Below, in pieces: positions 1-11,360 of a stretch of DNA of 64,000 bases. Position 1 is the first letter of the stretch. The number at the start of each line of letters is the position of its first letter. The translations under genes were made by a program, and so were the position numbers. This DNA comes from Unio delphinus. Lineage: Eukaryota > Mollusca > Bivalvia > Unionida > Unionidae. The notes under the pieces are model-generated. The model was not told the origin of the DNA and did not search any database. It was given only the letters and a program-made list of their open reading frames with translations. The stretch is taken from positions 62,001-126,000 of the forward strand of contig JAQISU010000248.1 of assembly GCA_029339505.1 (NCBI GenBank), given 5' to 3'.

Positions 1-1011
1 AGTTAACTCTTTCTTTGAACCTACCGACAGGACATCAAAGACAAAAGGTTATTTTTATTACAAAGCACATTGATCTCAGAAGCCGACTTCGGTTACTTTT
101 TTTTGTAAAGGATATCAATACAAAGGTTATGTACAAATTACTTGATTTTTTTTTTGTAATCTCACCTGACCAGAGTAAAGCAGTCCTGTTCCATCATCAA
201 GTGCGTATCATCTTTTATCTGCCAACATTTTACCTTGGTACATGTGTGTTATACAGCTTCTGCCACATTTTTTTGGTGAAGTTTAACAGTCTGTTTACTT
301 AAGTTTTTTATGCATTCTGGTTCAATTGCTTTATTGAATTTTCTCTGTCATAACAGATTTACTTTTCTGTCATAAAAATCGGGTAAAGAAGGTTGAGTAT
401 ACATTGAAAATAACAAATTTCAGTCACCATGTTGATTTTTAGGCTTTGTCAATACAATGCATCATATTGTTAAAACAAATTACACCGGAAATTACTGTCA
501 TTTTTTCAGGAGAAATATTTAGCTTTATTTCATAGATGTAAATTGATATTATGTATTAAATTGTTTCCCTTAATGTCAATTTTTTTTTTGCACAAGTGTG
601 TCAGTTATTAGCTTATCTCGTTATATGTCCTGGTTTCTGTTGCCCATCCATCAACTGTTGTAACTAATATGGAGACCACCTTGAGCCAATCTTAATCATG
701 CTTTCAATCAGACTTTCTATCAGAATGATCTCGAACAAGTTCATAGCTGCCAGGTGTCCTGCATTTTTGACCTGAATACATGTGTATGTTTTTGGGGGTA
801 AAAATCTGACTTTTTAAAATAAAAAATAAAAATTTCCTTGCAATTTCCTGTTTAGAATGGACACCCGGTTCCATTCTGAGAGTAAATGTATCACATGTAT
901 ATTGGAATTTAGAGTCCTAAAATATAATTGGTTCATTTGAAATCGAGGCTGGATTGCGCAGATTAGTTGCTGCTATTACTGTCTTATTTCCGTAGTACTT
1001 AACTTCTAGTC
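1..1011. other. AT-rich non-coding stretch
   Basis: Short poly-T and poly-A runs and no convincing open frame, splice-bounded exon or repeat. A few T-rich frames near 15-302 look like chance. Confidence 0.5.
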
Positions 1012-1398
1012 ATGTCAAAAAGGAAAGCAGGTAAATCAGAAATTTCTCCAGTGAAGAAAAGAAAACAACTGGAAAGACAATTGTGCTGTCATGTGAATCT
1101 AGTAAATGAGAAAGCATGGCAGTACCTATACACAATACAACATGAAAAAGTTCATAAACATCAGCTTGATGCTTCATCATCAACATCACAGCTTGAACTT
1201 GCATTTAAAAATACCAGAGAGAACCTTGATGCAATTCAATCGGAAGTTCGTTTTAACCTTCCTCTTTTAGTTGCTAGTGTTGCTAGTGATTTGTTTCGCA
1301 CATTTTTTCCAGACAAAAAATCACAAAGGATTACACGTGTGCTAGAACGAAAACAGTACAGTAAAAAAAATATTGCACAGAATTCAGATAATGATTGA
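1012..1398 (+). CDS. Hypothetical 128-residue lysine-rich protein or first exon
   Basis: An ATG in a fair context opens a 128-codon frame ending in TGA. The N-terminus is strongly basic with a bipartite nuclear-localisation pattern (KRKAGK ... PVKKRKQ, residues 3-18). A charged, helical middle and another lysine/arginine-rich stretch (residues 100-118) follow. Composition is balanced and unlike the AT-rich flanks, so I take it as coding. It lies upstream of, and on the same strand as, the zinc-finger/recombinase-like exons, and a nuclear signal would fit that protein. The frame closes without an obvious splice donor, however, so it may be a separate small gene or a frame that has lost its junction. 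No family recognised. Confidence 0.45.
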   Translation: MSKRKAGKSEISPVKKRKQLERQLCCHVNLVNEKAWQYLYTIQHEKVHKHQLDASSSTSQLELAFKNTRENLDAIQSEVRFNLPLLVASVASDLFRTFFPDKKSQRITRVLERKQYSKKNIAQNSDND

Positions 1399-2098
1399 AA
1401 TAACAAGGTGTGGAAAAGGCTCTTATAAACATCATTTGTCTGAGTGTGAGTGTGTTGCACTCTTGCACCTTCTTTGTGGGCACCCAAATGGAACAGGATG
1501 CCTGTTTAGAATGTGCAAGAGTGCAGCAAATGCATTTATGATGTTTAATAATTACGTAATTTATTGTCCTACTTTACTGATGGTTGTTGATGTTGTAGAT
1601 AGTTACATTTGCATTAAAGTGTTAAAAATCAGTATTTTTGTCATAAGCAGTCAGTATTTTTGGTACTCTGAGGTTGGTAGCATTGCAAGTTGGATAACTA
1701 GCAATATTATCATAGTTCTTGTCCAGTTCTTGTCTTCTTATGGAATAGTATTTTCTGAGTCTTGACCAAGATTAATAATGAATAAGATTTGCACAAATTA
1801 ATTGGGTGATGTTGCTTTGATCGGATGACATTGAATTTGTAAAAAAAACTTTAATTGACATGAAAAAGTTTTCAAAATAATTGACATATTTTGTGTTCTT
1901 GCAATGCCTAAACTTAGTGAAATCATCAACTGTTATGTAAGCCAGGTGAGCCCACTTGAGCCTTGTGTTGTAGAGAATTATCCTTTTACAGAAGTGTTGT
2001 CATATCATTTTAATGGAAGCATAAGGAGACAACACTTTTACTTTTTGCGTTGTAAATGAACAGCAGAAATAATTTAATTATTAATTATTTCTTCTCAG

Positions 2099-2332
2099 AC
2101 AAGTGCATTTCCTTCAGTCAGTTTTACTATGTTATTCATTAGCCATCTTAAGATAATAATTGGTTGCCATTTAAAAGTACAAAATTTAATGTTAGTTTCA
2201 TACTTGAAGATTTGCCACATATCTGATGAAGATATGACCTTGCAAGATTCATTTAAACCAATTTTTACAGATGATGATGTCACTAACCCATTTTGCAGTG
2301 ATGAAACATCTCCACCACTAAAGAAAATAAAG
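2099..2332 (+). CDS. Candidate internal exon, acidic with a basic end
   Basis: A TTCTTCTCAG acceptor precedes 2099 and an AAG|GTGAGA donor follows 2332. The 78 codons between are open in one frame. The second half is acidic and serine-rich (SDEDMTLQDSFKPIF, then SDETSPPLKKIK), resembling the linker of a nuclear protein. The start could lie downstream of 2099, because the first 40 codons are hydrophobic and less convincing. Linkage to the 8464-20544 gene is inference from strand, position and composition. Confidence 0.35.
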
Positions 2333-2562
2333 GTGAGAATTTATTGCTGTACCATAAATAATTTATTTTATAAAAATGTAGTTTTTGTGAATGAGGAAAG
2401 GATGTTATTTTTCATGCATGTCTACTTCTGTCATTTTTTTTGTCTGTATTCTAATGGAAATATGATTGAGATAATAGATTGAGACTTTATACAGTTTATG
2501 ACTCACCAGTCTGAAACCTATCTTCCACCAGCTACCAGGCAATCATTTTTTTAAATTTTCAG

Positions 2563-2677
2563 TAGAATGCTGACCAATCTTCTCATGAACATTGTGTAAA
2601 TGATTATGCATTCACACCTTGGCTGCTAGACCTGTCACATTCAAACTCATTGTGGCTCACACATGACAGACATCTTG
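2563..2677 (+). pseudogene. Candidate exon whose first codon is TAG
   Basis: It is bounded by a TTTTCAG acceptor and a CTTG|GTAGGT donor. After an initial TAG at 2563-2565 the same frame is open for 37 codons, including YAFTPWLLDLSHSNSLW and ending HDRHL plus one carried base. Phase 0 from the preceding candidate exon (ending 2332) puts TAG in frame. Either this is a nonsense change in a decaying gene or a different acceptor is used. No domain recognised. Confidence 0.3.
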
Positions 2678-3723
2678 GTAGGTTTCAATTCATGATATGT
2701 TATCAGCTTTAAAGTATTATCATTTCTCTATTCATCATCATCTTTTTGTGAAATTTTCACCATGAACCCCAATTTATAATGTAAAATGATTATTAAGAAA
2801 ATTTAAAATATATAAAAGTGCTGCGTAGATGAGTAGGTAAGTTTTGCTTATGTAACAAATTCATTTTCATATGTTCAGACATGCTGCAGGGTCATGGGAC
2901 AATGATTCTTACAAAAACAAGAGACTTGCACATGTTCTTATCCTCTGTGAGGAAAAATTATGCAAGTTGTAGCAATTTCTGCAGTTGTTTTAAATATTCA
3001 AACTAAATTTTTATCTTTTTTTTACTGTTGCCCATGATCTTACTTGATCTGTCATTAGGTTAATGTAGTGTTTACCTGCAAGCATTGGTATCATTGAGAA
3101 AACCATTGTGGTGGTTTATGCAGTTTATGCAAAAAGGAAGTGGTGGGGGGGAATAAAATTGACTCTTATTTGAAGCAAATCAGCAAGCAATGAAATTTCT
3201 GGAGTGCAAAAGGTCAGTAGTAACCATCAAATGCAGTCACCAAGTCTCAATGGCCATTATGATTGAGCTCTAGCACTAGGTGGTAGATAATGTACTGTTC
3301 ATGTTAATTTTCTTTGGAGGAATAGTTTCAAATTTCTACTATTTTAGAGTCATACTATACATTGTACTGTACTTACTCGCACTTGTTTTTAATAAAGAGC
3401 AAAGATTTATGGAGATAAATTATTGATATAATGATTCCTTCTCTCAGATGTGAGCTGCAGATGATTTCACTATAGTCGATGACAGCTGTACTGGTGATGG
3501 TACATGTTTAAAAATGTTTGTGATTGTAGTATTTCATTGAACAATTTCATTGCAGTATATCTACAGTATTAATATATCAGATTGTATGATGAATACACAT
3601 TGAAAATTTTTAGCATCTAACTATTTATTAAAATTTTTAAAAATTCTGCAAAATAAGTTTGAAACTTCCATAATAAGGATTGTTGAGAAGAAATCTATTA
3701 TTGTAGTGTGTTGCCTCATTAAA

Positions 3724-3841
3724 GTTTTGATTAATTTTACACTTATTTGTTAAGCCGGTCTTAGCAGAATCATGACAGTGCAGTTTTGATTAATTTTACA
3801 CTTATTTGTTAAGCCGGTCTTGGCAGAATCATGACAGTGCA
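3724..3841. repeat. Perfectly abutting 59-bp tandem duplication
   Basis: Two head-to-tail 59-bp copies (3724-3782 and 3783-3841) differ at a single base (cttagc versus cttggc). Such low divergence implies a recent duplication in non-coding DNA. Confidence 0.95.
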
Positions 3842-4360
3842 ATAACTTTGGCAGCGGTAGTAGTTTATCTATGCCCACCCACAACCTAGATTATCCTCAG
3901 TGTCAAAGTCTTTACTTTCCTTTTATTTTCATACCTTTCTATCACACTCTTGAAATTTGGAAGGTAGTTGTAAATGACCTCATACAAGGCAGGCCCAACA
4001 TGCAGGCCATACATTAGAATAGATGACTTCATGTACCATTAAATAGCTGTTCCTCTCTTTCCCTCCATTAATTCAAGCCTATTCAAAACATCCTTTGTTA
4101 TTTCTAAAATAGCTCAAATGAAATAATTAAAGATAAGTTAATTTACAGTGTTTTTATAGTTATGCAATAATATAGTGATTCTGTCTTAAAGTTAATATAT
4201 AGGATAAATATATTGAAAAGTATCCAGCAATAGAAGTAACATGCTGAGACTTTTTCCATGAATTTACCATTTTGATGTCTTGTTTTAGAAGCTGCAAGTT
4301 TTACTCCTATTCCAGAGATTAGCAGCTTTGCTACATACACTCATGTGTTATCATCTGCAT

Positions 4361-4660
4361 ATGGTATTAAATGACCCTGCCAGCAAAGGTACATAAAACA
4401 TCAGAGCTAAATCAAAATCTAAGGCAGGGTCAGGGTCATTTAATACCATGAACAGGAAAGTCAATTAGGTCATATCAAAATTAATATGAGAATTTCCGTG
4501 AGCATTTTTCCTTTTGAAACAGTCTGATTTTTCTCATAATAAGGATTGATCATGTCAGTCATGTATCATTCAGTCCATCTGTTAACAACTGTTAGATTTA
4601 GATTTTGATTTAGCTCTGATGTTTTAGGTACCTTTGCCGGCAGGGTCATTTAATACCATA
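4361..4660. mobile_element. 300-bp MITE with 62-bp terminal inverted repeats
   Basis: The arm at 4361-4422 (starting ATGGTATTAAATGACCCTGC) is the near-exact reverse complement of 4598-4660, with about two mismatches over 62 bases. The inside is non-coding. It contains a further short copy of the terminal sequence at about 4423-4450 (GGGTCATTTAATACCAT). Size, long arms and lack of coding fit a non-autonomous DNA transposon. Flanking ATAT on both sides could be the target duplication, but the exact edge is ambiguous. Confidence 0.8.
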
Positions 4661-4789
4661 TTTACTTGCATCATGAGGAGTACTATACCTGTCAGCATAA
4701 GTTTGTTATTGCTGCTGATCCAAAATTAATTTGAGTGTTGCTCTGAAGCTTTGCACTCGCATTCACCCCAAGGTTTAATTGGTCATAAG

Positions 4790-5885
4790 TGAAAATGGTT
4801 CTGCTCAAGATCCAGAATAGTCACTTCACTGGACATCTTGAAAATCATGTTATCAGTACTCCTTCTGAATGGGTGGTCTTACCAGCTGAAGTTTTCACTG
4901 AACCATTTCTTATGATTTTTTCTTGGTCCAAAATGAAAATGGTGCCAATCTGATGTCCAGTATGGCTGCTCTAGTGGCTACCTTGAAAATCTTATTGTTA
5001 CCCCTCCTGAACAGGAAGTCATTTTGATATGTGGCTTTCACTTGAAGACTACAAAATCTAATGTCTGGTTAGTACTAAATGTAAATGGTGCTAACCTACT
5101 GTTCATTTTGGATGCCACAGTGGCCATTTTGATAATCTTGTTATCGCTACTTTTGATGAATGGATGGTCGTATCAGCCTGGTGTTTTCTCTAGAAGACGA
5201 TGCCTAGGTGGTCATGGAAATGGTGTTTTCTGATGACCATTATGGCTGCCACAGTGCCCATCTTCAAAATCATGTAAATACTCCTGAACAAAAGTAATAT
5301 TGCCATTGTTTTTTCACCAGAAGACTTGTTATGATGTCTACTCAAGCAAAAATGAAAATGGTACCAATTTAATGTCTATTATGGCCACCAAAGTGACCAC
5401 CTTATTACCGCTTCTCTGCCTGAATGAAAGTAATATTGCCATGGAGTTTTCACCAGAAGACTTCTATTATGTCTATCTGGCCCTAAATGAAAATGGTACT
5501 TGTCTGTTATTCCAGTATGGCCACAACAGTGGCTATCATCAAAATATTATTACTACTCCTCCTGAATGGATGGTCATATCATCATGGAGTCTTTACTAAG
5601 CAACTCTTATAGTGACATGTTGGTCTTAAATGAAGATGATGCCATTCAAACAGTATGACTGCCAAAGTGGCCATCTTGAAAATTTTGTTGTGGCTATTCC
5701 TTTTGAAAGAATGATCAAATCAGTGGTTGATTAAATGACGATGTCTGTTTGGTCGTAAAGGAAAATTGTGCCTATCTGGCTTCTAATATGGCTGCCAAAA
5801 TGACCATCTTTAAAAGAAATTACTTATCCTGGATACCTGGATGTATTTACATTGTGTTTTCATCAGAAGACTTATTATAGTTGGT
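4790..5885. repeat. Degenerate tandem array, unit about 130-150 bp (left part)
   Basis: About eight diverged units recur. Each has an AATGAAAATGGTGCC-like start, an ATGGCTGCCA...GTGGCCATCTTGAAAATC core, a CTCCTGAATGGATGGTC-like segment and a TTTTCACCAGAAGACTT-like segment. Starts lie near 4795, 4931, 5079, 5213, 5349, 5486, 5629 and 5758. Some units are accidentally open for 60-100 codons, but frames shift between units, so I do not call protein. The array resumes at 6818 beyond an inserted element. Confidence 0.8.
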
Positions 5886-6812
5886 ACTATAGTAAAAACT
5901 GTTATGAGCGACCACGTCATTTCCGACCACAGTCGTAATGCACGGATCGATTTTATTATATAAATGCTGTTGTGGTTAATAAAGCCTTTGTATCTCAACC
6001 GGCAAGTGAGAATTGTTTGCAGGATTCGATTGATTGTGTTAAAGGCTTGTGATGTTTGGGGTTTTTTTTCTCCGGATGTTACAGTGATTACGTCCAGTCA
6101 GCAAGCCATCATCTATTTAAGTTTGTGCAAGTTTATAGAGTCAATTCCTGTGTGTCTTCATTGAATTAAGCCATTGACTTTTCTCTCTGAGTAAATGATT
6201 CTGTTTCTGGATGAGATAACTGTTTCTTTCTATTTCATTAATTGTTAGATATGCTATGCACATGTATAGATTTTTCATATTTTCCCCAAACCCATTCAAA
6301 ATCATCATCACAGTTAATTTTACAACTGAGCACTAATAATGTCAACACATAGTACCTTAATAACAATGAAAGAACCTCCAACAAAAATGACAAATTTTAA
6401 TGCTGGAGAAAATAATTACTGTAGCTGAAAGAAGTGAAAAAGAGCAGACCACTCACAAAATAGTTTAAGCATTGGTAAAACAAATGTAGAGTGTTATAAA
6501 GAAGAATGAGTAAATCAGAAACGATTTCATATGCTAATACATGTGCATGTGATTTTCAAATGTAAATGTCATGCCATGTTTAATGATAGAAGTATATCTT
6601 CATTTTTATATAAATGCATACAATATATTAGCAAGAAATTTTAATAATGAATAGAATATGCCAGTGATTGTGGTTATTTTTCATTAAATTGTTCTTAAAC
6701 TGGGCCTTAAAAACTGGTCTTTTTGTGCAAGTCCGTTATGAGAGACCACCTGTCTTGAGAGACTTTTTTTGTTGGCAGAAGGGGCGGTCTCTCATAACAG
6801 GTTTTACTATAT
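5886..6812. mobile_element. Pogo/Tigger-like TIR element inserted in the tandem array
   Basis: The left end (TATAGTAAAAACTGTTATGA, 5888-5907, then GCGACCAC) is the inverted copy of the right end (GGTCTCTCATAAC AGG TTTTACTATA, 6786-6812). TA flanks and a GTAAAA-CCTGTTATGAG-type terminus resemble pogo/Tigger transposons. The ~0.92-kb interior has no transposase frame, so it is non-autonomous or gutted. The right end carries an extra inverted copy (GTTATGAGAGACCAC, 6734-6748) and so folds on itself. Family assignment is from terminal resemblance only. Confidence 0.7.
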
Positions 6813-6817
6813 ATATA

Positions 6818-7010
6818 TGGAAATGATGCCAATCTGATGTCCACTATGGCAGCCATGGCACACATCTTTGAAAATCCTATCGTTAATCTTCCAAAACAGA
6901 AAAGTTTTAACCAGAAGATTTCTTATGACGTATTCTTGGTCCCCAGTTAAAATAGTGCCAGTCTGGTATCTGATATATTCATGACAAGAACAGATTTGAA
7001 AATCTTTTTA
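6818..7010. repeat. Continuation of the ~140-bp tandem array
   Basis: Two further units (6820 and about 6948) carry the same start, GCAGCCATGGCACACATCTTTGAAAA-like core and CCAGAAGATTTCTTATGACG-like tail as 4790-5885. This shows the element between them was inserted into a pre-existing array. Confidence 0.7.
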
Positions 7011-7439
7011 TTGCTGAAGAATATCAGCAGTGGTTTCAATAGCATATTAAAGGAAGAGACGGTCTTATCCTGAATTCTTGGAAATTTGTTTTAGCCAGTA
7101 GAATGTCAGTCCCTTCAAGGGACTCTTGATCCATCCATTGACCTATCTCGTTTCCAAAGTAGAACTCAAAACCAGATTCGGATATCTCTATATCTTTAAA
7201 TACTTTTCATGTTTATATGTTTCCAGCCATTGTCCACACTTTTGTTTCTGGATAAAACTCCAAAATTGTTTATGATATCTCTGAAATTTGGCAGCAGTGC
7301 AGGTGTGTATTTTGCTAATCACATTTCTTAAACTTCAATGTTTAATTTTTCATTCAGTTGTCTGTTTGCCTATGTATACATCATTATATTATGCCACGTT
7401 TTGACTAATGTGTTGCTATTTGGGGAAAATGTTCCAGAT

Positions 7440-7843
7440 TCGATATTTAGTGACTTTCAAAACTACAGAAAGAAGAGCAGCAAGAATTATTCTGGCAAAA
7501 CTATTCGAAGCACCAAGCAAGCCTATCTTCCATGAATTTAAATGGTTGGAATATTTTAGTGTACAAGTCTCTTCAACAAAATTGCTTCACAGTAACTTAA
7601 GGAATTATTCATAACAAACTCAAATGAATATTAATTAAGTTCTGTTTTTGAAGTTAATCTTTGAATTTCTAAGCCAAAGTTTGAAACCTCCAAAGGACTC
7701 AGCAATATTCAGGAGCTTTCATATGGAACAATATTCCTCAAACATCAAAAAGAGTTATAATTTAGAGTTATTTTAAGAAAAGTGTTTCATACATGTTTTG
7801 CAGCTCTGATTATTGCCATAATACAGACCTTTTAATGATGTAA
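7440..7843 (+). pseudogene. 3' remnant of a non-LTR retrotransposon (RT C-terminus)
   Basis: One frame reads RRAARIILAKLFEAPSKPIF followed by HEFKWLEYF (about 7460-7555). This is the typical post-RT signature RxAARxIL...PxxxLFxxLxW of CR1/Jockey/RTE-type LINEs. A second frame at 7712-7843 reads GAFIWNNIPQTSKRV, a stop, then SYFKKSVSYM, matching the usual G(A)xxWNxxP...FKxxL end of the same proteins. Frame changes and stops show a dead, 5'-truncated copy. Clade not determined. Confidence 0.75.
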
Positions 7844-8463
7844 ATATTGTATACAATTTTTTCACAGTGTAAGCAGAAGGCTTTGTGGGAAAGTAGTATG
7901 TACTAAATGAGTATTGTCTCATAATGGAAGGTTCTGATGAGATCATCTGTATACTTTGTTGGTAACTGAAATTGAAATTTTGGTTAAATTTGGTTAAAAG
8001 TGAAAGGATTTCATAAATAAAAGTCTGGTCTTTGGTGATATTTTTCTCCTCATAATACACTTTTGTCACTGCAAAAGGATATAATTACTATCATACATAT
8101 CAACACAAGATATTGTAATTTGCTGAAAGTTTGAAAAGGATTTGTGAAATTTATGTTTAATTCTAATTGGTCAGCATGATTGACATCAAACAATTTATTT
8201 TACATTGAAAGGATCATTGTGGACTTAACCCAGGTAAGTTTACATGACTGTAGTGAATTCAATATAATACAAGGGCTTAGAGTTTCCAATCCATGTATGT
8301 ATTAAGCCTTTGTTAATCTATATAGATTGAGAGTACTGGATGATAGCACGAGGATTATGAAAGTTGAGAGTGCTTGACCATGAGATACTTTCAGTAGGTA
8401 TAGTTACATAATACCAGAGAATATGTCATCTCTAGATGACTCTTGGTCCTTTTTGTATTATAG

Positions 8464-8555
8464 GAGAAACTCCCATCGAGAATGTAAAGGCAAAGTTTCC
8501 TACAGTGTCACTGACAGTGAAATAGCAGACAGTGGATCAGACTGGATAGAGAGTG
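8464..8555 (+). CDS. Exon of the zinc-finger/recombinase-like gene (acidic linker)
   Basis: Acceptor ...TTGTATTATAG|G and donor AGTG|GTAAGC bound 92 bases. One frame is open: RNSHRECKGKVSYSVTDS, then EIADSGSDWIES. It enters in phase 2 and leaves with one carried G. That carried base joins GC at 11361 to make Gly and leads in frame into the repeat exon. The Asp/Ser-rich end resembles the acidic tract ahead of zinc fingers in nuclear proteins. Confidence 0.6.
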
Positions 8556-10482
8556 GTAAGCAAAGCTGTCATTTTTCATAAAGCATACAAATGTGGTGGA
8601 TATGAGGATAGGAAAATGGGAAGAGACTGAATTTTTCAATCAAAATTCCCCATTTGGAATGATCAGAAAGTAGAAGTGATATCCTGATTTTAAGTCACCT
8701 ACATGTATTATATGCATAATCCAGACTTTTGCAAAAAAAATCATTTAATGTTTACAACAAAAAAAAAAATTTGTTATCAATTTCATTTGACCCAGGATGT
8801 GGGAATTAATCTGGGTATTTGCAATAATAATGAAAAAGGCAGGTAGTAATTAAACTGTACAGTGATCTCTCATTACATTGTGGATCATAGAGTTCATGAA
8901 ATTTTAGTGTGTTGAAAGAACAGTTTCCAAAGGTCTGTTAAAAACAACTGTATCAGTATGTTCTATAATGCGTATATAACATAAAATTTGTTTATTTTAT
9001 TCTTGTAAGCACATTATAAATGGTTATCATCTGGCAGTCAAGAACTTAAATGTAATGCAAAATAAAAAACTGCAATGGGAACTAGATGCAGCTAATTTAA
9101 AAATATTCTTAACCATGTCCTCATAATATGTAAAGCCATTTTACTGAGGGGTTCTGAAATTGAAGAGCACTGTATTAAAAAATCCTATAAACATAGAATT
9201 CTTGTATTTGTTTAGTGCAAGTTTGTGTTGTTGACCTTCATTGATATAAATATTTGTGGTTTTGCAAACAAAATTACATTCATGAGTACGTTTCCATTTA
9301 AGAAGTTAGTCCCATTTCCTATACAGATGGATCCATTTGGATCTTAGAATCAACGAAATTGTATGATTAACTATATATGGTTTTATTTGCTTGTTATTAA
9401 GACAAATAGATCCACCTGTGATGAGCCTGTTACAAAGAGAGTATGTTAAAAGTGTTGAGACAACAATACAGTTGTTTTTAGTTTATTTATAGGATTTAAA
9501 TACTAAAATTTTAATGGGTTACAAATCTGAAATTATGCTTTTTATAAGGGAGGTTGATGAGACAGCTTTGGTTTTGGATCATGAGCTGCCAGGTTCAAAT
9601 ATTGTATGAAGTTATTTTGAACTTTTGACTTGTAACACTGTTAATAGCATAACAAATATCTAAAAAATTACAAAACATCAACATAGTAATTTTTTCCTAT
9701 ATGACAGCAGAAGTTTCATCGGAGTAAATTATGATTAAACCTCCAATCCTTATTTTTGAAGGTATTTGCACTGAAATTGAGATTTACAGAAATTCACACA
9801 AATGAAGTCATCATTACTCGTATGAACAAAAGTTTATTGAAATAATTCATTTTGGATATTGACTTTGGAAAAGCACACTTTTTGGAAAACCAGATATTAT
9901 GAGCTTGAAAATGATGAAGTTATAAATATTACTATTGCATTAATATATATCAAGCAGTTACCTGGGGTCATTTGGTAACACAACTACCCATCATGTCAGT
10001 TTTAATTTGTAAATGAGTAAATCCACATGCTGATATACCAGCAATAAGGAGACCATAATAAACATCAGATAAATTTTAAATTCAAGTAAAGTGGTCAAGA
10101 TATATATATATCTAGCTTGCTGGATACTGGAAATGTGGAGAACACAGCATGCGACAAAAAGGCAATTGCATCACACAAAAGAACTCAGTATTTTTCCCAT
10201 CAAGAGGCAGGTTGTCATACAAAACTGACTTGTCCCCACTTTAATTAAAGTTGGGAAATTTGGCATGTCCAATTATCCATCACTACATTATTCAGTCTGG
10301 TGTTTTTTTCTGCATAGACAAAGTGTAATCATTGGTTTGATACCAGATTAACAGCATGAAGCAGTGAAACCTTACTACATAAATTAATCTAAAATTTTCT
10401 TTTATGTAAATACATTCGAGTCCTTGACCAGGTTAGATTTTAGTGATATTAAGATTAAAAATTATTAGTTTGTGTCTGTTGT

Positions 10483-10770
10483 CACACCGCTTCAGTGGTC
10501 TAAGTGGTTAGAGTGTCCACCTCGGATGTGGTAGGTCGCAGGTTGAAAAACTGACCGAGTCATACCAAAGACTTCCGAAAAAAAGTGGTACTAGCACTTG
10601 CCTCGCTTGGCTGTTAGCATTAAGAGGTTAATTTTGGGACTGGTTGGCCTGGTGTCAGGATAATGTGACTGGGGGGACATCATGCTACATATCTATGGCA
10701 TGGTGCCCAGTGCTAGACATCACTATAAACTGCCACACTGCAGATATTGTTGCAATATGACAGGAACATT
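10483..10770 (+). mobile_element. tRNA-derived SINE, copy 1
   Basis: A tRNA-like head with a box-A-like CAGTGGTCTAAGTGGTTAGA and a mutated box B (CGCAGGTTGAAAAACTG) is followed by a body. The body reads CTTGCCTCGCTTGGC, AGAGGTTA, GGACTGGTTGGCCTGGTGTC and GGATAATGTGACTGG. The same body occurs at 29345-29600, proving a dispersed family. Polymerase III promoter boxes here are degraded. Confidence 0.85.
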
Positions 10771-10796
10771 TTTAACCTTTGTTAGAAATCCAAAAT

Positions 10797-10822
10797 CACA
10801 CACACACACACACACACACACA
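10797..10822. repeat. (CA)13 microsatellite
   Basis: Uninterrupted CA dinucleotides just downstream of the SINE body. Confidence 0.95.
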
Positions 10823-10849
10823 GATTTTTGGGATTCAGTTTAGTGGATA

Positions 10850-11060
10850 TACAGAGGAGCCTTGTTAATCCAGATGCTGTTTCACCGGAAACCTTGGTAT
10901 CTGGACATAATTCAACAGGAATGGAATTCCTAAACATTAATTTGCTCCATTAATCAAGAAATTCGCGTTCCAGATCTGGAAATCAAAATCGGGTGATCAA
11001 AGTGTAAAATTACTATAAAACTTGTCTCGATAATCCAGAAATAATCTATCCAAAAATTAG
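10850..11060. mobile_element. Possible Tigger-like MITE fragments
   Basis: ACAGAGGAGCCTTGTTAATC at about 10852 and TAAAACTTGTCTCGATAATC at about 11016 both resemble Tigger/pogo transposon ends. They lie in the same orientation, not inverted. They may be parts of two nested copies. Weak evidence. Confidence 0.3.
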
Positions 11061-11360
11061 AAAATTCAAAAAATCACTTTTCAAAATTTTGCACATATAT
11101 ATTCTTAACAGTGCTAAATCTAAGAAGAGTTGGGTTTTAAACTCAGACAAAATGTTTGACTCCCGTGCATTTAAATGTTTGTTGAATGCTTTTTTGTGCC
11201 ATATGCTTCTGTTTAAAGGACAGTGAACTGTGATATTTGTTGCCCAACTAGTTTCAGTATATTGAGACTTAAGTTATAACCAAATTCCATCAGTATTATA
11301 TTATCCTCACATAATATCTTTGTTTACTTTTCTAAATTGATTTTTTCAAAAATATTTTAG

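Larger units (their letters stand above)
2678..8463. other. Intron-like region filled with repeats
   Basis: No convincing exon between 2678 and 8463. The stretch holds a 59-bp duplication, a 300-bp MITE, a degenerate ~140-bp tandem array split by a TIR element, and a LINE relic, each listed separately. The intervening DNA is AT-rich and featureless. Confidence 0.5.
8556..11360. other. Intron with SINE, CA repeat and possible Tigger-like ends
   Basis: Non-coding, AT-rich. Contents other than the listed SINE (10483-10770), (CA)13 tract and 10850-11060 fragment are featureless. Flanked by the matching GT and AG of neighbouring exons. Confidence 0.5.

Noticed and set aside
5024..5599. Two 70-100 codon frames in the tandem array
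   Set aside because: Frames shift between repeat units and no domain is present; repeat artefact.
7773..8069. 98-codon minus-strand frame
   Set aside because: Antisense to the LINE relic's 3' end and low-complexity; no domain.
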